From Liolophura sinensis (lineage: Eukaryota > Mollusca > Polyplacophora > Chitonida > Chitonidae), in contig NC_088303.1 of assembly GCF_032854445.1 (NCBI RefSeq), forward strand, positions 7,759,501 to 7,819,500: a DNA stretch of 60,000 bases, written 5' to 3'. This document shows, one piece after another, positions 30,746 through 43,829 of the stretch (position 1 is its first letter; each line of letters begins with the position of its first letter). Below the pieces are notes generated by a model. It saw only the letters and a list, made by a program, of their open reading frames with translations. It had not been told where the DNA came from and ran no database searches. A program made the translations under genes and the position numbers.

Positions 30746-32104
30746 ATTATGTTACATACTACACATAACATACCTCCTTATGTACGTCAACGCGTGTCTT
30801 TCAACTCTGAACCATTGCTTCCGGATTAACCAACAAACCTAACACTGCTGACATAAGATTAAATACACTCGATGCCGCGTTGAACACCAATGAAACAAGC
30901 GCAAATTAGCAATATCTGCGACGCACATTTGATATCGTCTTGCACGAAGCCCCTGGTTAAGTGAATGGCACAAGTTAAGGATATGTCAAACGTCTGACAG
31001 ATCGACCGACTGACCAGCCGAAGGACGGACAGACAGAGCGACGCACAAACCTGTCAGACCTAAAATACATCAACTTCAAGTGACACATTTTTGCCCTTAA
31101 AAAACGTGCGGAGGAAACACGAGTGCTCGACGTAAACCACCGACATTTGTCCAGTTAATGATTAACTTTTCCACACCGGTGTGACGTACAGATATGTATA
31201 CTGTATTCGTGCAAGGCACGTGGCCTTAACAAACGTTAAGCCACAGCAGAAAAGACTCCACGTACAGTGAGTGATTGAATCCACCTATTCCCTGATAAAG
31301 TCATATGGCGTAAAACTATACTGCGTCCCTATGATATTGCGTCACCGTGATATTCTAATCAAGAATTCTGTATGTGAGGCTTTACAGCATAAACTAGATG
31401 CGTGTTGTTTTGTTGTTTTTTGTTTTGTTTGTTTATTGTTTTTTTTTGTTGTTGTTGTTTTCTCTTTTTTTTATCACCACAGTTCTTTACAGTTGACTTC
31501 AGCGTCAACGATGCCATCCGCTGAGTAAAACGGCGTCTAAACAGAAAGGCAACGGAATAATCTGCATGTAAATAATTCACCTGTGTTATATAGCTTTGGT
31601 ATATTGGACCACCTACATATGTACCCTTAAAACACTTGGGCGTCCTACAAGCTGACTTTACTCATTATTCATAATGTGCCGGCATGCCTAAACGCTACTC
31701 ACCGTTAGGCAAGTGCAATCATGTGGATGAGTATTTACCTTATCTTTATCTTAAGTTTAACTGCAGGCACTCGTTCCATAAGTTTATTTCGTTTGGCAAT
31801 ACTGTTCAGCTTATAAATGCTCTTTGAAGTTCACATTGGGGTAAATACATTTAATAACACAAACGCAAATTCGCAATACCGTCCTCGTACAGGAATTCGT
31901 GTCACCTTGCATGAAACTCTCGCTAAATCAATGTCCCATGTTCACAGATAAGAAGCTTACTTTATAAGTTAGGATGTCAAAAACATGAGCGGCGTTTTAG
32001 AGTTGCTTACTATGGCCAAAACATATATCCTGTATTGATTTTGTGAAACTCCCGTTCCCATACAATTAATCGCTTACATACAGATTGAAGCTTTCATTTC
32101 ACTG
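30746..32104. other. Intergenic sequence, low-complexity patches only
   Basis: Contains a GACC/GGAC-rich patch (31002-31045) and a T-rich patch (31406-31472). No gene recognised. Confidence 0.4.
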
Positions 32105-32300
32105 GTTAAACCCCTTAGCCTCGGGGGCTAAGTTGGTCAGTGCGCTAGGGCAGCGTAAAGACCCAGATGCCTCTCTCTAATGCAGTCGCTGTGAAAGTCC
32201 AGCTCATGCTGGCTCCCTCTCCGGCCGTAAGTGGGAAGGTCTTTCAGCAACCTGCGGATGGCTCTGCCCGGTTTTTTTCAGCATACTTCATCCAAGGTAG
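32105..32300 (+). mobile_element. SINE 5' portion, GCGTAAAAC family
   Basis: Plus-strand copy with the tRNA-like head (cctcgggggctaagttggtc, agtgcgcta), then gcagtcgctgtgaaagtcca, catgctggctccctctccgg and cagcaacctgcggatgg. It loses similarity before the 3' end. A box A-like region is visible; box B (gaaagtcca) is decayed. Confidence 0.65.
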
Positions 32301-34698
32301 CGGGTCGTGACCGAGTGATAAAGGTGGTTACCATTTAATCGCGAGAAAACAGAGACAACATTCAGATCAGTAGCTTGCCAAACGTTACTTAATTACGGCG
32401 GGGTGTTCGTTTGTTTTTTTTTTACTACGAACAAGAAATTGTACACATATATATCAATAGCCAAAACTCGAGAGACTGGCGTAGTGGCGAGGTTCATACA
32501 CTGATCTGGTATGAATCAAGCTTACGGTCACCAGACACATGTATGTACAGACAGAGAGAAAAAAACATCCTTTTCAGATGATTAATTTACCAATGAGTAG
32601 TGCTTGCAAGTTTTGAAAACACATTTTAAAAGACGTTTAAATCGCAAAAGTGTATGAAAATTCCCACTTGAGAACAAGAAACAAAAGAACAACAAATACT
32701 TTTCCTAAAGCGAATGTAAAGAAAGACGAACTGAAAGACTAGAAAGGTGATGTGGTCGTCTTTGTGTTCAAAGGAAGTCTGTGGGGGGAAAAAACCGCGG
32801 CGTGTGGTGTCATTAGAGACGTTTCTGATGCGTGTATTGCAAGAACACTGTAAGCTGTAAATAGACAGTATTTGCATTTTTAACATAATGTGTAATGAAA
32901 ACAATGTCAGTTTTATGAGGTGATCCTCTGTTTCGAATTAACACCAACTTGTCTATCATGCTGAGAAGGTTGTCCATTTTCAATACCACAACAGTACAAA
33001 TTACTGTCATTTTACTTTCTATCTCTCTTCTAAAGCTTCTCTATCCACAAACCTGGCTGTACCCATGTATTAGACGTCTTAAGTAAACATCAACATGCGC
33101 CAGTAAAGATAATATCAATGTAACAGCGTTTGAACCAACATGTGTTTCACTTTACTTGGCCGTAGTGTAACAACACTTACATCTAAGACTTAAGCCACAA
33201 TTCATGCTGACTCTTGACTCTTTCCCCTGCCACGCAACAAATAACACTGGACGACATGTTTTATATTCTTTTTTTTTTCACCACCTCACCCCTCTTATAT
33301 AGGAAGTAGGGCAATGAGACAGGGTCGTACAAATTCTTAACACAAGCAGCCAAACACAAGCAGCCAAACACAAGAGGTAGAATACTGAAGCCCAGTCTTA
33401 CAGATCCGTAACAGAAACAACCAAAACGAAGAAGTAGAAGACATAAACCAAACTAAAGGGGAAGGTTTAAAACAATGAATGAAAAGCATTTTACCATCGC
33501 ACAATAATGTGTTTCATCGACCACAGTTACCAATACGACGTTGGCGAGAAACCAGAATGATAAAGACAATGTTCCTGCGCTTAGAGAAGAGATGAGCGAT
33601 ATCCGGTGATCATGCTTGACCTGATATAATCCACAAGACACACGCATCAGTCAAAGCCCCAATCTGATAAACCTTTATTCAATTCACTTTTCGTGAGCAG
33701 ATTACAAGGTCTGGATATCTAGATTCGCAAGGTCAGTCATCCGACAACGCTGTTTCGATCAGTGATGCTATTCCAAACACTGCATTTCACACAAAGTGCA
33801 AATAACTCCAACACTTTCAACTTATTTAAAGCACGATAAGCGCTATCTTCATCCTGATAGAGCTTTTGAAAAAAAGATCTTCCAGAAAGTCATCTCGCTC
33901 CACTGACCTAACAGGTCATCTGAGTAGGCAACAGGTCATCGAAGTGGACAATGGTCTTACAGAGACAGATCACAGATCCTCAATGGCCTGATCTGACATA
34001 AGACATTTTCTATAAGTGTTATTTTTCTCACACTTTAGAAAGTGTAAATCTGACATTATAATTGCTTTCATCCTTCCATCACGGCCAAAATGTTGGTTTT
34101 AACATTACTATATAACATTGTATTATATAACATTCCAGTTTAACATTTCAGAGGGTACTTATCTTTTCTACAGAGGAAGAGGCATGCGTATTTCGGGCTT
34201 CGAAAGTATAATACCCATCGCATCAAGTTCTAGTGTACCAGATCAGACTGCTCGTCACAACGTCATCACAACAGACACTTCACATTAGGCTAGACACATT
34301 ATGCATGTAATACATCATACATGTATTCGTCCCTATGTCGTAAATGATACCGTACGGGCATTGATATATACATGTGGCTGTAGTGTATATTATATGGCAA
34401 GGTTATCAGCACTCGTGTTTCTTCTTGAGTAAATCGTCTTGTCGAATAACCTATATATTTCGAAACTATAGCGCTATAATAGGAACCCGTATATCGAATA
34501 TCATTATATCATTTAGCCTCTACCTTATACGAGCAGGTGTATCACAGGGTGCGGAAAGCCTATCATTTTACTCTGGATTTCTTGGTTTCACACTATATAG
34601 TGTACTCGCCAACTATAAACTGATATCGCAGCGTACAGTGACAACAATGCCGATATCTGTTACCCCTATAATTGCAAAATCCAGTGGCTCTCACCAGA
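32301..34698. other. Intergenic sequence, nothing recognised
   Basis: Only minor short direct repeats, such as caagcagccaaacacaag at 33344-33375. No exon or mobile element supported. Confidence 0.4.
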
Positions 34699-34711
34699 TT
34701 TTCGTGTCAGT

Positions 34712-34848
34712 TTATTTATTTATTTATTTATTTATTTGATTGGTGTTTTACGCCGTACTCAAGAATATTTCACTTATACGACGGGGGCCAGCATTATAGT
34801 GGGTGGAAACCGGGCAAAGCCCGGGGGAAACCCACGACCATCCGCAGG
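34712..34848 (-). mobile_element. 5'-truncated SINE with 13-bp target duplication
   Basis: Body runs from (TTTA)n through gattggtgttttacgccgta to cccacgaccatccgcagg. It is flanked by direct repeats ttttcgtgtcagt at 34699-34711 and 34849-34861. The duplication and 5' truncation are hallmarks of target-primed reverse transcription. Confidence 0.9.
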
Positions 34849-34994
34849 TTTTCGTGTCAGTCCCATACAGTTTATTCACCGGTAAAAGATATACGCAGAG
34901 AAAAATGAACTACAGATGGTGTACAGAAGAAACCAAAAGCTCATCCGTATGCCTCGTGACCATTTCAATTCACTCATTCACCTTTCCAAACTAA

Positions 34995-35376
34995 TACAAC
35001 TGAACTGTTGTAAAGTATGCGTAGCGTACAACACCAATCCAGTAAACAAAGCTGAAGTGTTCTAGAGTATGCGTAGCGTACAGGACCAACCCAGTAAACA
35101 GAACAGAAGTGTTCTAGAGTTTGTGAAGCGAACACTAACCCAGCACACTGAAGAGTGTTTCTAGCGTATGCGTATCGTACACCACCAACCCAGTAAACCA
35201 AACTGAAGTGTTTGCAATGTATGTGGTAGCGTACACAAACCCAGTAAACAGAAACGAAGTGTTCTAGGGCAGGCGTAGCGTTCAACACCAACCAAATAAC
35301 CAGAGCTGAAGTGTTGTATAGTACGCGTATCGTACACAAGCACAGTAAACAGATGTGAAGTGTTCTGGAGTATGCG
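34995..35376. repeat. About 52-bp degenerate tandem repeat, seven copies
   Basis: Units contain gaagtgttctagagtatgcg, tagcgtac and aacccagtaaaca, with spacing 44-54 bp. It directly abuts a SINE copy at 35377. Minus-strand open frames here are periodicity artefacts. Confidence 0.85.
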
Positions 35377-35515
35377 TCATCTCAGTGAAGCAGCACTTGA
35401 TAAAAGAGCGGTGGAAAACCGTACTGCAACAAGGAGGCACATTACATGCAATGTAAGGACTCCTTCGTCGCCATGTGACTGAAAAATTGTTAAGTACGAC
35501 GTTAAACCGCAAGCA
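35377..35515 (+). mobile_element. SINE-like copy (GTTAAGTACG / ACTC-tail family)
   Basis: Second copy of the 12378-12562 element: cagtgaagcagcacttgata, aacaaggaggcacattacat and aaaattgttaagtacgacgt. Confidence 0.7.
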
Positions 35516-36009
35516 CTATCTAACTATAGATTTCAGGAGTGAAGTGGAAATGTAAATTAAGTTGTCAATGCAGCCTTAAATTAAATATGCAGAAGTATTT
35601 TCTTAACAAAAACTTACTAATATATGTGAATCAAAATATGTATGAGAACATATTGACCACTTTCTTCATGGTCGAACTTTTGAACCCATGCCTCGCAGTA
35701 ATGAAAGTTTTTTACTTTTGAAACATCTGATAAAACTACCCCAAATTAATGAAGACAGTTTTAATATGCAGTTAAAACCAACATATAGCCCATCTCAAGT
35801 TAAGTAGATCAACTTTCACATGACTGATGGGAAATCAGGCGAGATATGCAATTAACTGACGCAATTTCACGCAAAGTTTGAAGAGGTTTACCATTTTCAG
35901 GGTGAAAGTAGTTGAACAATTGATTGAGCAGTCGGCCGATTGACTACATGGATTCACACTTGGTCCGGTGTAACCCTGTACCGATGAAAGTGGGATACGG
36001 CACAGGGGT

Positions 36010-36029
36010 GGGGGGGGGGGGGGGGGGGG
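36010..36029. repeat. G20 homopolymer
   Basis: An uninterrupted run of 20 G preceded by ggggt. It lies immediately before a SINE 5' half. The length is likely polymorphic or sequencing-uncertain. Confidence 0.85.
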
Positions 36030-36175
36030 CGTGGCGCGCCACAAATACCCAGGAGCATCTCACTACTGGGATCATTGCGAGTTCAAGTCGACCTCATCCA
36101 GGCTTCCTCTCCGGTCGCACGTGGAAAGGTCTTGCAGCAAGGATACTCTAGGATGGTCGTGGGTTTTCGCTCGGT
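36030..36175 (+). mobile_element. SINE 5' portion, GCGTAAAAC family
   Basis: Contains acccaggagcatctcac, attgcgagttcaagtcg (box B-like), aggcttcctctccggtcgca and aggatggtcgtgggtt. Its 3' end is missing. Confidence 0.6.
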
Positions 36176-37023
36176 TTAAACGTTTGCTGTAACGTCACAC
36201 TATTGTCTGCACAGTTCATTATTTTTCAAAAATCCACACTCGCAAGTTTGTGGTTTTAGTGGTTATGGATGAGGACTTGTTCCACCTAAGTGCGCCTTCG
36301 ATTGGCGTACAATACAGCCCACGAACACAAGGTTTTAAAACACTCCAATATCCCACTGAGCCATCCGGGAAGACCGTACAACCTTTTCTTTTTAGACGAC
36401 TTTTCAGACGTGAATCCTTTGTCTAACCCGTCATAAGAAAGTCATGTATGAAGGGTCAATTCGTTTCTGATCAATGTGAAATTTATTTCGTAACATCTCG
36501 AGGCCTGGTTATGTCGATGTGACAGAGTTTGTATAATTTACCATAAGACTTCCCCATATTATATGTAAGCTTCAATCAATTCAAACTGTCTTCCCCGCAT
36601 AACTAATCATAGACCTTGTCACTGTCCATAATCTTACACATCTAGTGTATGCTTATATAATAAGCTCTATAGAGTACAGCCGACTGGACTCACACTGGCT
36701 AAAAGCTCTAACTCTGTTGCACAACAACTTCATGTAACAGTCACGAAAGAACAACCACGTTACGTATTATACTCCTCTTGTGCAAATAATGCGGCTCAGT
36801 GGGCACGAAAGAGCATTAATTGACGCTAATTGTGATGTAACGTTTTTTTTAAATTATTATTGTTATTTGTTTGAAATGACACCGCGTGATTCTTGAAAAA
36901 GAACTGATAGTGATTACATTACTGCAAACACACTGAAGTAGGAGAAACAACTCGCTCCGCGTCTTGTCTATTCTTTTTCAAGAATCAACTGTTGCTCGTC
37001 GTTTCTTCACTATATAATGCTAG

Positions 37024-37083
37024 TTGCCCTCATAAAAGTGAAATATTCTTGAATTTGGCGTAAAACACAATCAAATAAATAAA
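37024..37083 (+). mobile_element. SINE 3' end fragment, GCGTAAAAC family
   Basis: gtgaaatattcttgaatttg, gcgtaaaacac and an AAAT tail; only about 60 bp remain. Confidence 0.6.
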
Positions 37084-37228
37084 TAACGTACGAAACAAAT
37101 TAACGAAAAACCTATACAGGCATATGTGTGCTACAATAACCTAACCAAAAACGAAAATTGCTTTAATCCCGTTACTTATACACATATATTCCGGAATACC
37201 TGCCAAATTATGACAAGAATAACCAGTA

Positions 37229-37430
37229 ATATTAATTTAAGTGATTGACGTTTAACACACACTCTTCCCCATTCATGTGTTTTTCACATATATTAAGGCA
37301 ATCGTGTTTGTGGGTGGAGGAAACCGAAGTGTCCGGGAGAAACGAGCACTACATTCAACGCACAGGGGCAGTGACTGGGGTGTCAACACTGCATTATAAT
37401 AAAAGTCAATTTAGACTTGAGTCTTGGCCC
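37229..37430 (-). mobile_element. Degenerate interspersed element (GGAAACCGAAGTGTCC family)
   Basis: Carries gtgggtggaggaaaccgaag, then tgtccgggagaaacgagc. Related motifs occur near 50970 (gggtggagaaaacctgagag), 56480 (ggaaactggagtgtccgaag) and 57340 (ggagaaaaacagagtgcccg), which suggests an old SINE family. Confidence 0.4.
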
Positions 37431-39254
37431 CAATAAAAAAAAGTGGAAGTCGAATTCACAAAAGGCATGGGTTGTTAAAAGTGTAGCCAGAGTTAAGTTT
37501 TCCAGGCAACTCCTCCTGTAGGTAAAACTATGAACTTCGTTCCTCGTCATGCAAGCAGGAGATAGATGTCGTGGGTGTACGTCTCAAAAGTTAGGACAGG
37601 GTTACTTAATGTCACGCAGTCTTATCTTAATGTATAACGACTTAAGTTCGAGCCCACACCATGTAGGGTTCAATTCTTCAGAACTGTTTTAAGAGTCACG
37701 ACAGACTTAAACACCAAAGGCAAATCACACCATAGACCAGTGATGACAGCTACAGTATACATATATAGCCGGTTGTTACTGAATATTAAGTTTAAGTCTT
37801 AATACCATCTTAATACACTATGCTTGTTTGAAAGTCAGAACCAGGGATATTTTTGAACTCTACACATTTAAATAAATGAAACTGGCTAAAACTATTGCCA
37901 TGATGAGACATCGCATGCACATAGCAAAGAGTTATTCCTTGTATGGCATAAGGCAATTAGGCTACAAAAGTGGACAGTCGAGTATCAACTATGAGAACGT
38001 ACCTTATCGGAAGGTGAGGACAGATAAGCTGACACCAAACAGCCTCTATGCAGAGAAACCGGACACTCAATAGAGCTGGACTCAGAAAGCGCCGGGGTTT
38101 ATATGTAAGTCAAGGCATCAATCAAACTGAGCTATATACAGGGCAGACGGGCTACTTAGCTGACATGTCTAAAATTAGGGCCCATAGAAGAAACGTCCTG
38201 TCAGACAGAAGTTTCTGTCATGACAAAACGCGCGTGCATTTCCGATGCCTCCATCATAAACACAGCCTTAAATTAGACCCTGTGTACATGTAAGACACAA
38301 GAGTTGGAACGCATATATAAATGACCACACGTGCATTTGACATCCGTATATATATTAATAGGCCCCTATATACATATAAACGAGAAAACGCATATAACTC
38401 GCCTCACGTCTTAACCTGTAACATGCAGTAGGCTACAGACTAGGCGATATCGCTCGCGTTAATATCGTTACACGTAGTAAAGAATTCATTTTCATTTATA
38501 TTCTAGCATATGTATAAGGCCAATTTAAATACAAATGGACAGCTACACAGATTTTACATGCAAATGAGTTTTGCTACCGGGAGCTCTGCACTTCTACAAC
38601 AACCATTCAAATGAGTCAAATGGTTTATGCTAGTGCATATTAGCGTACGAGGATAGCACATTATGCAGAGGGCAGTGGGTCTCTGGCGGGCTGACCTGGT
38701 TATAGAGGTCGCCTACACAATGAGGACGCCTACACAATGATGTCCCGTGTTCGAATCCATCCCTCGCTGCCTCGGTGTCCTCGTGGACATACATTTACAT
38801 ACATACATATATATTATACATTTTATACTTATTCAGCATATGTTTATCACAATACATCAGCCCTACTGATACCAAAACGTATTCAGTTTCAGTTTTGTTG
38901 GTTTCATTGCAACAAATGGTACGCGAGGAGAGAACACACGTATGATACCTTCAAACCAGGCTTCATATTCTGCATTGCATTAAACGTAAACACATTTAAT
39001 TCGTATGTAACTGTACATTATTTATGTATACAAACATTACATCCATCACCTAGTGCATTGTTGCAATGTTGAGTGCCCAACGGTTTCTCCAAAAACCTCA
39101 TCTCAGGCTCTATACCCTATGGAAGTTACCTCAGGGCAACGGGTCATTTCAAGGGCCCTTCGTCTTGATTTTTAACGGTTAACCTACTGTCTGCAAGACT
39201 AACACTATAACTCTATTAAGAGGGCAGGATTGCTCAGAAAAAAAATGAATGTAG
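37431..39254. other. Intergenic sequence, nothing recognised
   Basis: A tRNA-like head (gggctgacctggttatagag, then gtcgcc) and a box B-like gtgttcgaatcc near 38686-38757 suggest a SINE remnant. No exon supported. Confidence 0.35.
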
Positions 39255-39660
39255 ATCTATTTTATTTAGGTATACAAAGCCGGTGTTACAACCTGGCAAC
39301 ACGTCACACAACAATGTATATACATGGAATGGAACAGCCATGTTACAACCTGGCAACTCAACAGTTTGTCGATTAAATTTTACTGGGACAGGCTGAGAAT
39401 ACATTTAGGTATACATAGCCTGTGTTACAGCCTGGCAACACAAGTCACACATCAATGTATATACATGGAATGGAACACAAGTTTGCCGATTAAATTTTAC
39501 TGGGACAGGGTGAGAATACATTTAGGTATACATAGCCTGTGTTACAGCCTGGCGACACAAGTCACACATCAATGTATATACATGGAATGGAACACAAGTT
39601 TGCCGATTAAATGTTACTGGGACAGGCTGAGCATTAACTTGGTTGTATCAGATATAAAGG
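39255..39660. repeat. 117-bp tandem repeat, just over three copies
   Basis: Units share tactgggacaggctgagaat, acatttaggtatacatagcc and aatgtatatacatggaatgg, with a spacing of exactly 117 bp between the clear copies (39385, 39502, 39619). As 39 codons per unit, this creates the long plus-strand open frame at 39324-39785. Confidence 0.9.
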
Positions 39661-40510
39661 GCAGACTGACATCCTGTATACGCATGTCCCAGAGTGGTCC
39701 TTGGAAAGACTGCTCGTTGGCCTCAAAAAGTAACACAGCAAAACATACCGAAAATTACGTGCATGCATATGTAATCTTGGCGTAAGGGTGGCTATTCTAA
39801 ACCAATCTATACATTTTGTGACTTTCAAAGAACTGATTTTTCCTTCTCTTTTAGTTTATAGTCCATGTCCTGTACATAATAAATGCGTACAACCCTGTTT
39901 GCAAAACATTTTCTCCATTAGAGATCCACCATTTCTTTATTCCTTGTAACAACACTATTGTGAAAATTTTGATTGTTTGTGACATGGCTTGCTATACTCT
40001 ATCTTTATCACGTGAAATCAAAATAGAACAGATTTTGTACTTGTTAGAACACGACGTACACTTAATCTGTAGTGAGTCTAGACTTTTTCCTATGTGTGGA
40101 GAGCGCCTGCTGTGACGCACTGCTGAGGGACAGGCCATTAAGTGTAGGAGCTCTCATTTGCGTCTCTATTCTTGGGGGTTCGTTACAAATTCAACCTCAG
40201 TAAATCAAGACGTCAGTGTGAAGATTAACATCTCATATTTCCGAAATTTAAAGTCGCCCTTCCTTAACCAAACTCAATACTTACGGCTAACACCATATGG
40301 CACACAGACTGTGCTTCACTGAGCTGGTATTATATAACACACAACATGTGCTCTCATCATGAAAATTAAAACATGCCTACATAAAATAAATGTCTGAACT
40401 GTAAGTTCCTTTCTTTTATGTACACCGATCTGATAGTATGCCATGATGGTAGGGGTATGTAGATTGCTACTATTTAAGCGTTCACATGAACAGTTGGAAT
40501 AAAAACCCTA

Positions 40511-40626
40511 ACTGAGGTAAATTGACAACAGGCCGTATTTCATCGGTAAGGAGTGACCATTAGCCAACTATCACACTCTCACTGGTGCGCTGGTTTTACT
40601 TAATATGCTGTACGTCTATGATTATG
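40511..40626 (+). repeat. Dispersed repeat, copy 2 (paired with 30635-30745)
   Basis: Same segment order as the 30.6-kb copy, about 75 percent similar by eye. Confidence 0.7.
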
Positions 40627-40806
40627 ATGTATACGTTATTCCAGTATTAAAAACTGACAAGTCTCTGGGCAATATTTGAAACTATAGCTCTCCATGAACC
40701 TGCTACAAAGTTTGATATAACACTTTTAAGACTAATCTAATTATTCCACGATTTCCACTCTACCGCTCTCACTCGAAAAAAGACTGATCACGGTGATATG
40801 TCAAAT

Positions 40807-41081
40807 TGGATTTATTTATTTATTTATGTATTTATTTAATTGGGGTTTTACGCCGTACTCAAGATTATTTCATTTATACGACGACGGCAGCCAGCATTAT
40901 GGTGGGAGGAAACGGAGCAGAACCCACGACCATCCGCAGGTTGCTGCAAGGCCTTCCCACGTACGGCCGAAGAGGAAGCCGGCATAAGCTGGACTTGAAC
41001 TCACAGCGACTGCATTGGTGAGAGGTTCCTGGGTCATTACGCCGCGCTAACGCGCTTACCAACTGAGCCACGGAGACCCCC
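40807..41081 (-). mobile_element. Full-length tRNA-derived SINE with target duplication
   Basis: Read on the minus strand: tRNA-like box A (cgtggctcagttggtaagcg), box B (tgagttcaagtccagc), body with caacctgcggatggtcgtgg, then cttgagtacggcgtaaaacc and an AAAT tail. Direct repeats tgtcaaat flank it at 40799-40806 and 41082-41089. It is the best reference copy of this family in the window, 275 bp. Confidence 0.92.
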
Positions 41082-41694
41082 TGTCAAATCTGAAGGCCAT
41101 CGACCATTACTAAGGTGTATATCCAAATATCTTATGAAGTCTTAATGTACTTAAGATGTAGTTCACGCTAGTTGCACAATTTAGACGTACCCAGTAAATG
41201 CTTCCTACTGTTTATGTGCAGATCCAAAGGCGTAGCTTAACACTGGCAAGCGGGGTAACCAACAGGCAAAGTCTATAGTTCCAAAAGCCGTATACATATT
41301 TTAAATGAAATCTCGAAATCAATCACAACCTCCGAAAAGAAGGTACTGCATTATTGATATATGTCAATTTACCTGGCACCATATAGGCAAAGATGAAACG
41401 AATCAGATTAGATAGACTCATGATTGGAAAAGCGACAGAAATGAAAGAGCCAATGAAAAATGGATTCCTATCGATGAAATCTACAACACTCTCATCGGTG
41501 CTTTCTCCTGAGGCAAATCTATATCTCTGTATACGATTGATAAAGAGTCACTGATATGTAATTGCACCTTGCAGCTAATCAGTGGAATCAATTGCTTTTT
41601 TACTTGTTTGCAAATGTCAATACAGTGAATAATGATGGTAGAAGGCGTTTATGGCAGCACACCAATATCGCCGTAAATTTCAAATCGGTGTGGT

Positions 41695-41711
41695 GGGGGG
41701 GGGGGGGGGGG
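41695..41711. repeat. G17 homopolymer
   Basis: Seventeen consecutive G after ggtgtggt. Confidence 0.85.
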
Positions 41712-43794
41712 ACATTTTCTCGCGCATTGGCGATGCGGGTCTAAGCCAGATTTAGGACTATTCTCTTGTAATAAACGAGTACTATGTCACCAGTTTGTGA
41801 ACAAATCACCACAAATCGGCCCAAATTACTTCAGGCTGGACAGGTCTCCTCATGACAGCTCAGAGAATCCTCAATATCCCCCATTAAACCCGTCCCTCGG
41901 TTGTATTAGCAATTGAGAAAATCAGTATGAAAAGGTATGGTAAAGAATACACAGAGTTTAGTTGAGCATACCTTAATTCACTTTCTCAACGAAGCCGCCT
42001 AAGCCACCATTTTGTACTTTTGCGTGTTGCAAAGAAATTAACAAAGCAGACATGGGAGTCTCTGTAAGACAAATCACAGGCCGCCCAGTGCGGTGAGGTT
42101 CGGAGGGGTGATGAATACGCCGGCATTTTTAAACCATGCATAACTATGTGGGTTTTTATACATTTCTTAGACGTACTCCAAAAATACTAAAAAAAGAAAT
42201 ATATATAAAAATAACCCTTGAAAGTTAATATTAATTAACTTTTATTTGAATCAGGTTTTCTTTTAGAGTTTATTTTACTTTTGTACGGAGCAGGCCGTTA
42301 TTTAGTGGTTATGGACTCGTGTCTTTCAGTCGGTAACTTTCAAACTAATTACGGCATTTTCTGACTAGTGGCTGTTTTATTTTCTGTCCCCTACATGTAA
42401 TTAGATGAGTAATAATAGTTACATCCTTGAGACCCTTGTAGATTATATGTCAAGAACTATATTAATCGGCCATCAGAGTGGTTGTAGACGTTCTTTATTA
42501 TATTGAACTTTTAGGGGTAAGCGGCAGTAAAACAATCCCCTCTTCTCTCTCCCGTAAATACCTCGATATAATGTTGGTGTATATAGCCGGTATACTAATT
42601 GAACTCTTATAAGAACTCCTCTGTGAGATTTGCCCACCTAGCGTAAAGTGCCTACAAACTCGCTATCATCATACACATCTATAATCTATAAAGCCCGCGG
42701 GGCCCCACGCGCGTTCAGTTACAGTGATTAGCATAACGAACAATTAAGAATGACTCAAGAGTCAAACACGTACACGTTCCCAGCCGCTATGACACTAAAT
42801 TACACACACATCAACTTTTCTCCTTTTCCTCTTTTTTTTCTGCTTCCGACATAGAAGGCAGTTGATCTGGCATCCTATGAAGGTGACAAGAACAAGACGG
42901 CATGAATAGAAAATAACAAATATAATGAACAATGAAGGTCCCTTCATCTAACCTCTATGGTGATAATATATATATAGAGAGAGAGAAACCCTTCATTCAT
43001 TAACCGTGAGATGCACTGATTTCAGAGCGACGCTTGCAGCCGGCAAGCACCGAATGACGGGAGAGTGAACGTGATCGAGGAATAGCCGATTGTTTTAATG
43101 GGTATAACATACGAATCAAATTAGCTGTGTGAAAAGGTACTTACACAAGTTCATATATATTACTGGAACAACTGCCGCCTTGTTCACGTATCAATCAAAA
43201 CCAAATAAGTTCTCACCATATATATGCCGAAGTATTTTAAGCGTGATTCAGAACTCAGGCATTCTCTAAAGTGCAGATTCTGCCAATTAACTAATTGCCT
43301 ATACATCAATACAGTGTCCTCAGTTGTATACTTTTCTGAAACAACAGCAAAACAAATGGGTCTTTCCTGATTTAAGGCATAACAGTGCCCTGTTAAATGG
43401 ACAAAACGTCCTCGATGTTGTTGTTGACTTCACGGTGATATTTAATGGAAACATCCCGTGTTGTACATAAATTTATGTTATTATGTATTTATATTACACA
43501 ATATGTATTACACATAACCATATGAATTAGAATTAGTTATTATCTCTTAATGCCACGTCAGTAATACTTCCGCCAGAACGTGGCGAGGATATATATCGAA
43601 CTCGACAATTAGTTCTTCTTTCTTTCTTTTTTTTTTAGTTTGTTTTGTTTTAGACGCGTATTTGAAAAAGTACAAGCAGTTGAGACGGACGACAACGAAA
43701 ACATCCAGATCACAGAGTATTCTGGATTGGAATGTGAGACTTAAAAGTTTGCTGAAGTGAAAAACAGCAGAATAACTATAGCAGCCTTCAGCCC
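41712..43794. other. Intergenic sequence, nothing recognised
   Basis: AT-rich sequence with short simple repeats such as atatatatagagagagag at 42967-42986. No exon supported; the minus-strand frame at 43547-43864 has no family motif. Confidence 0.4.
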
Positions 43795-43829
43795 TTCCTA
43801 TCCTGTCCTGTATATAGGAGATGATGATG

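Noticed and set aside
38686-38757. Possible tRNA gene from a box B-like GTTCGAATCC
   Set aside because: No acceptor-stem pairing or complete cloverleaf; similar heads occur in SINE copies, so a SINE relic is more likely.
40793-41071. Short frames such as FIYLFNWGFTPYSRLFHLYD
   Set aside because: These are translations of the SINE family and recur at 34.7, 44.9 and 56.9 kb.
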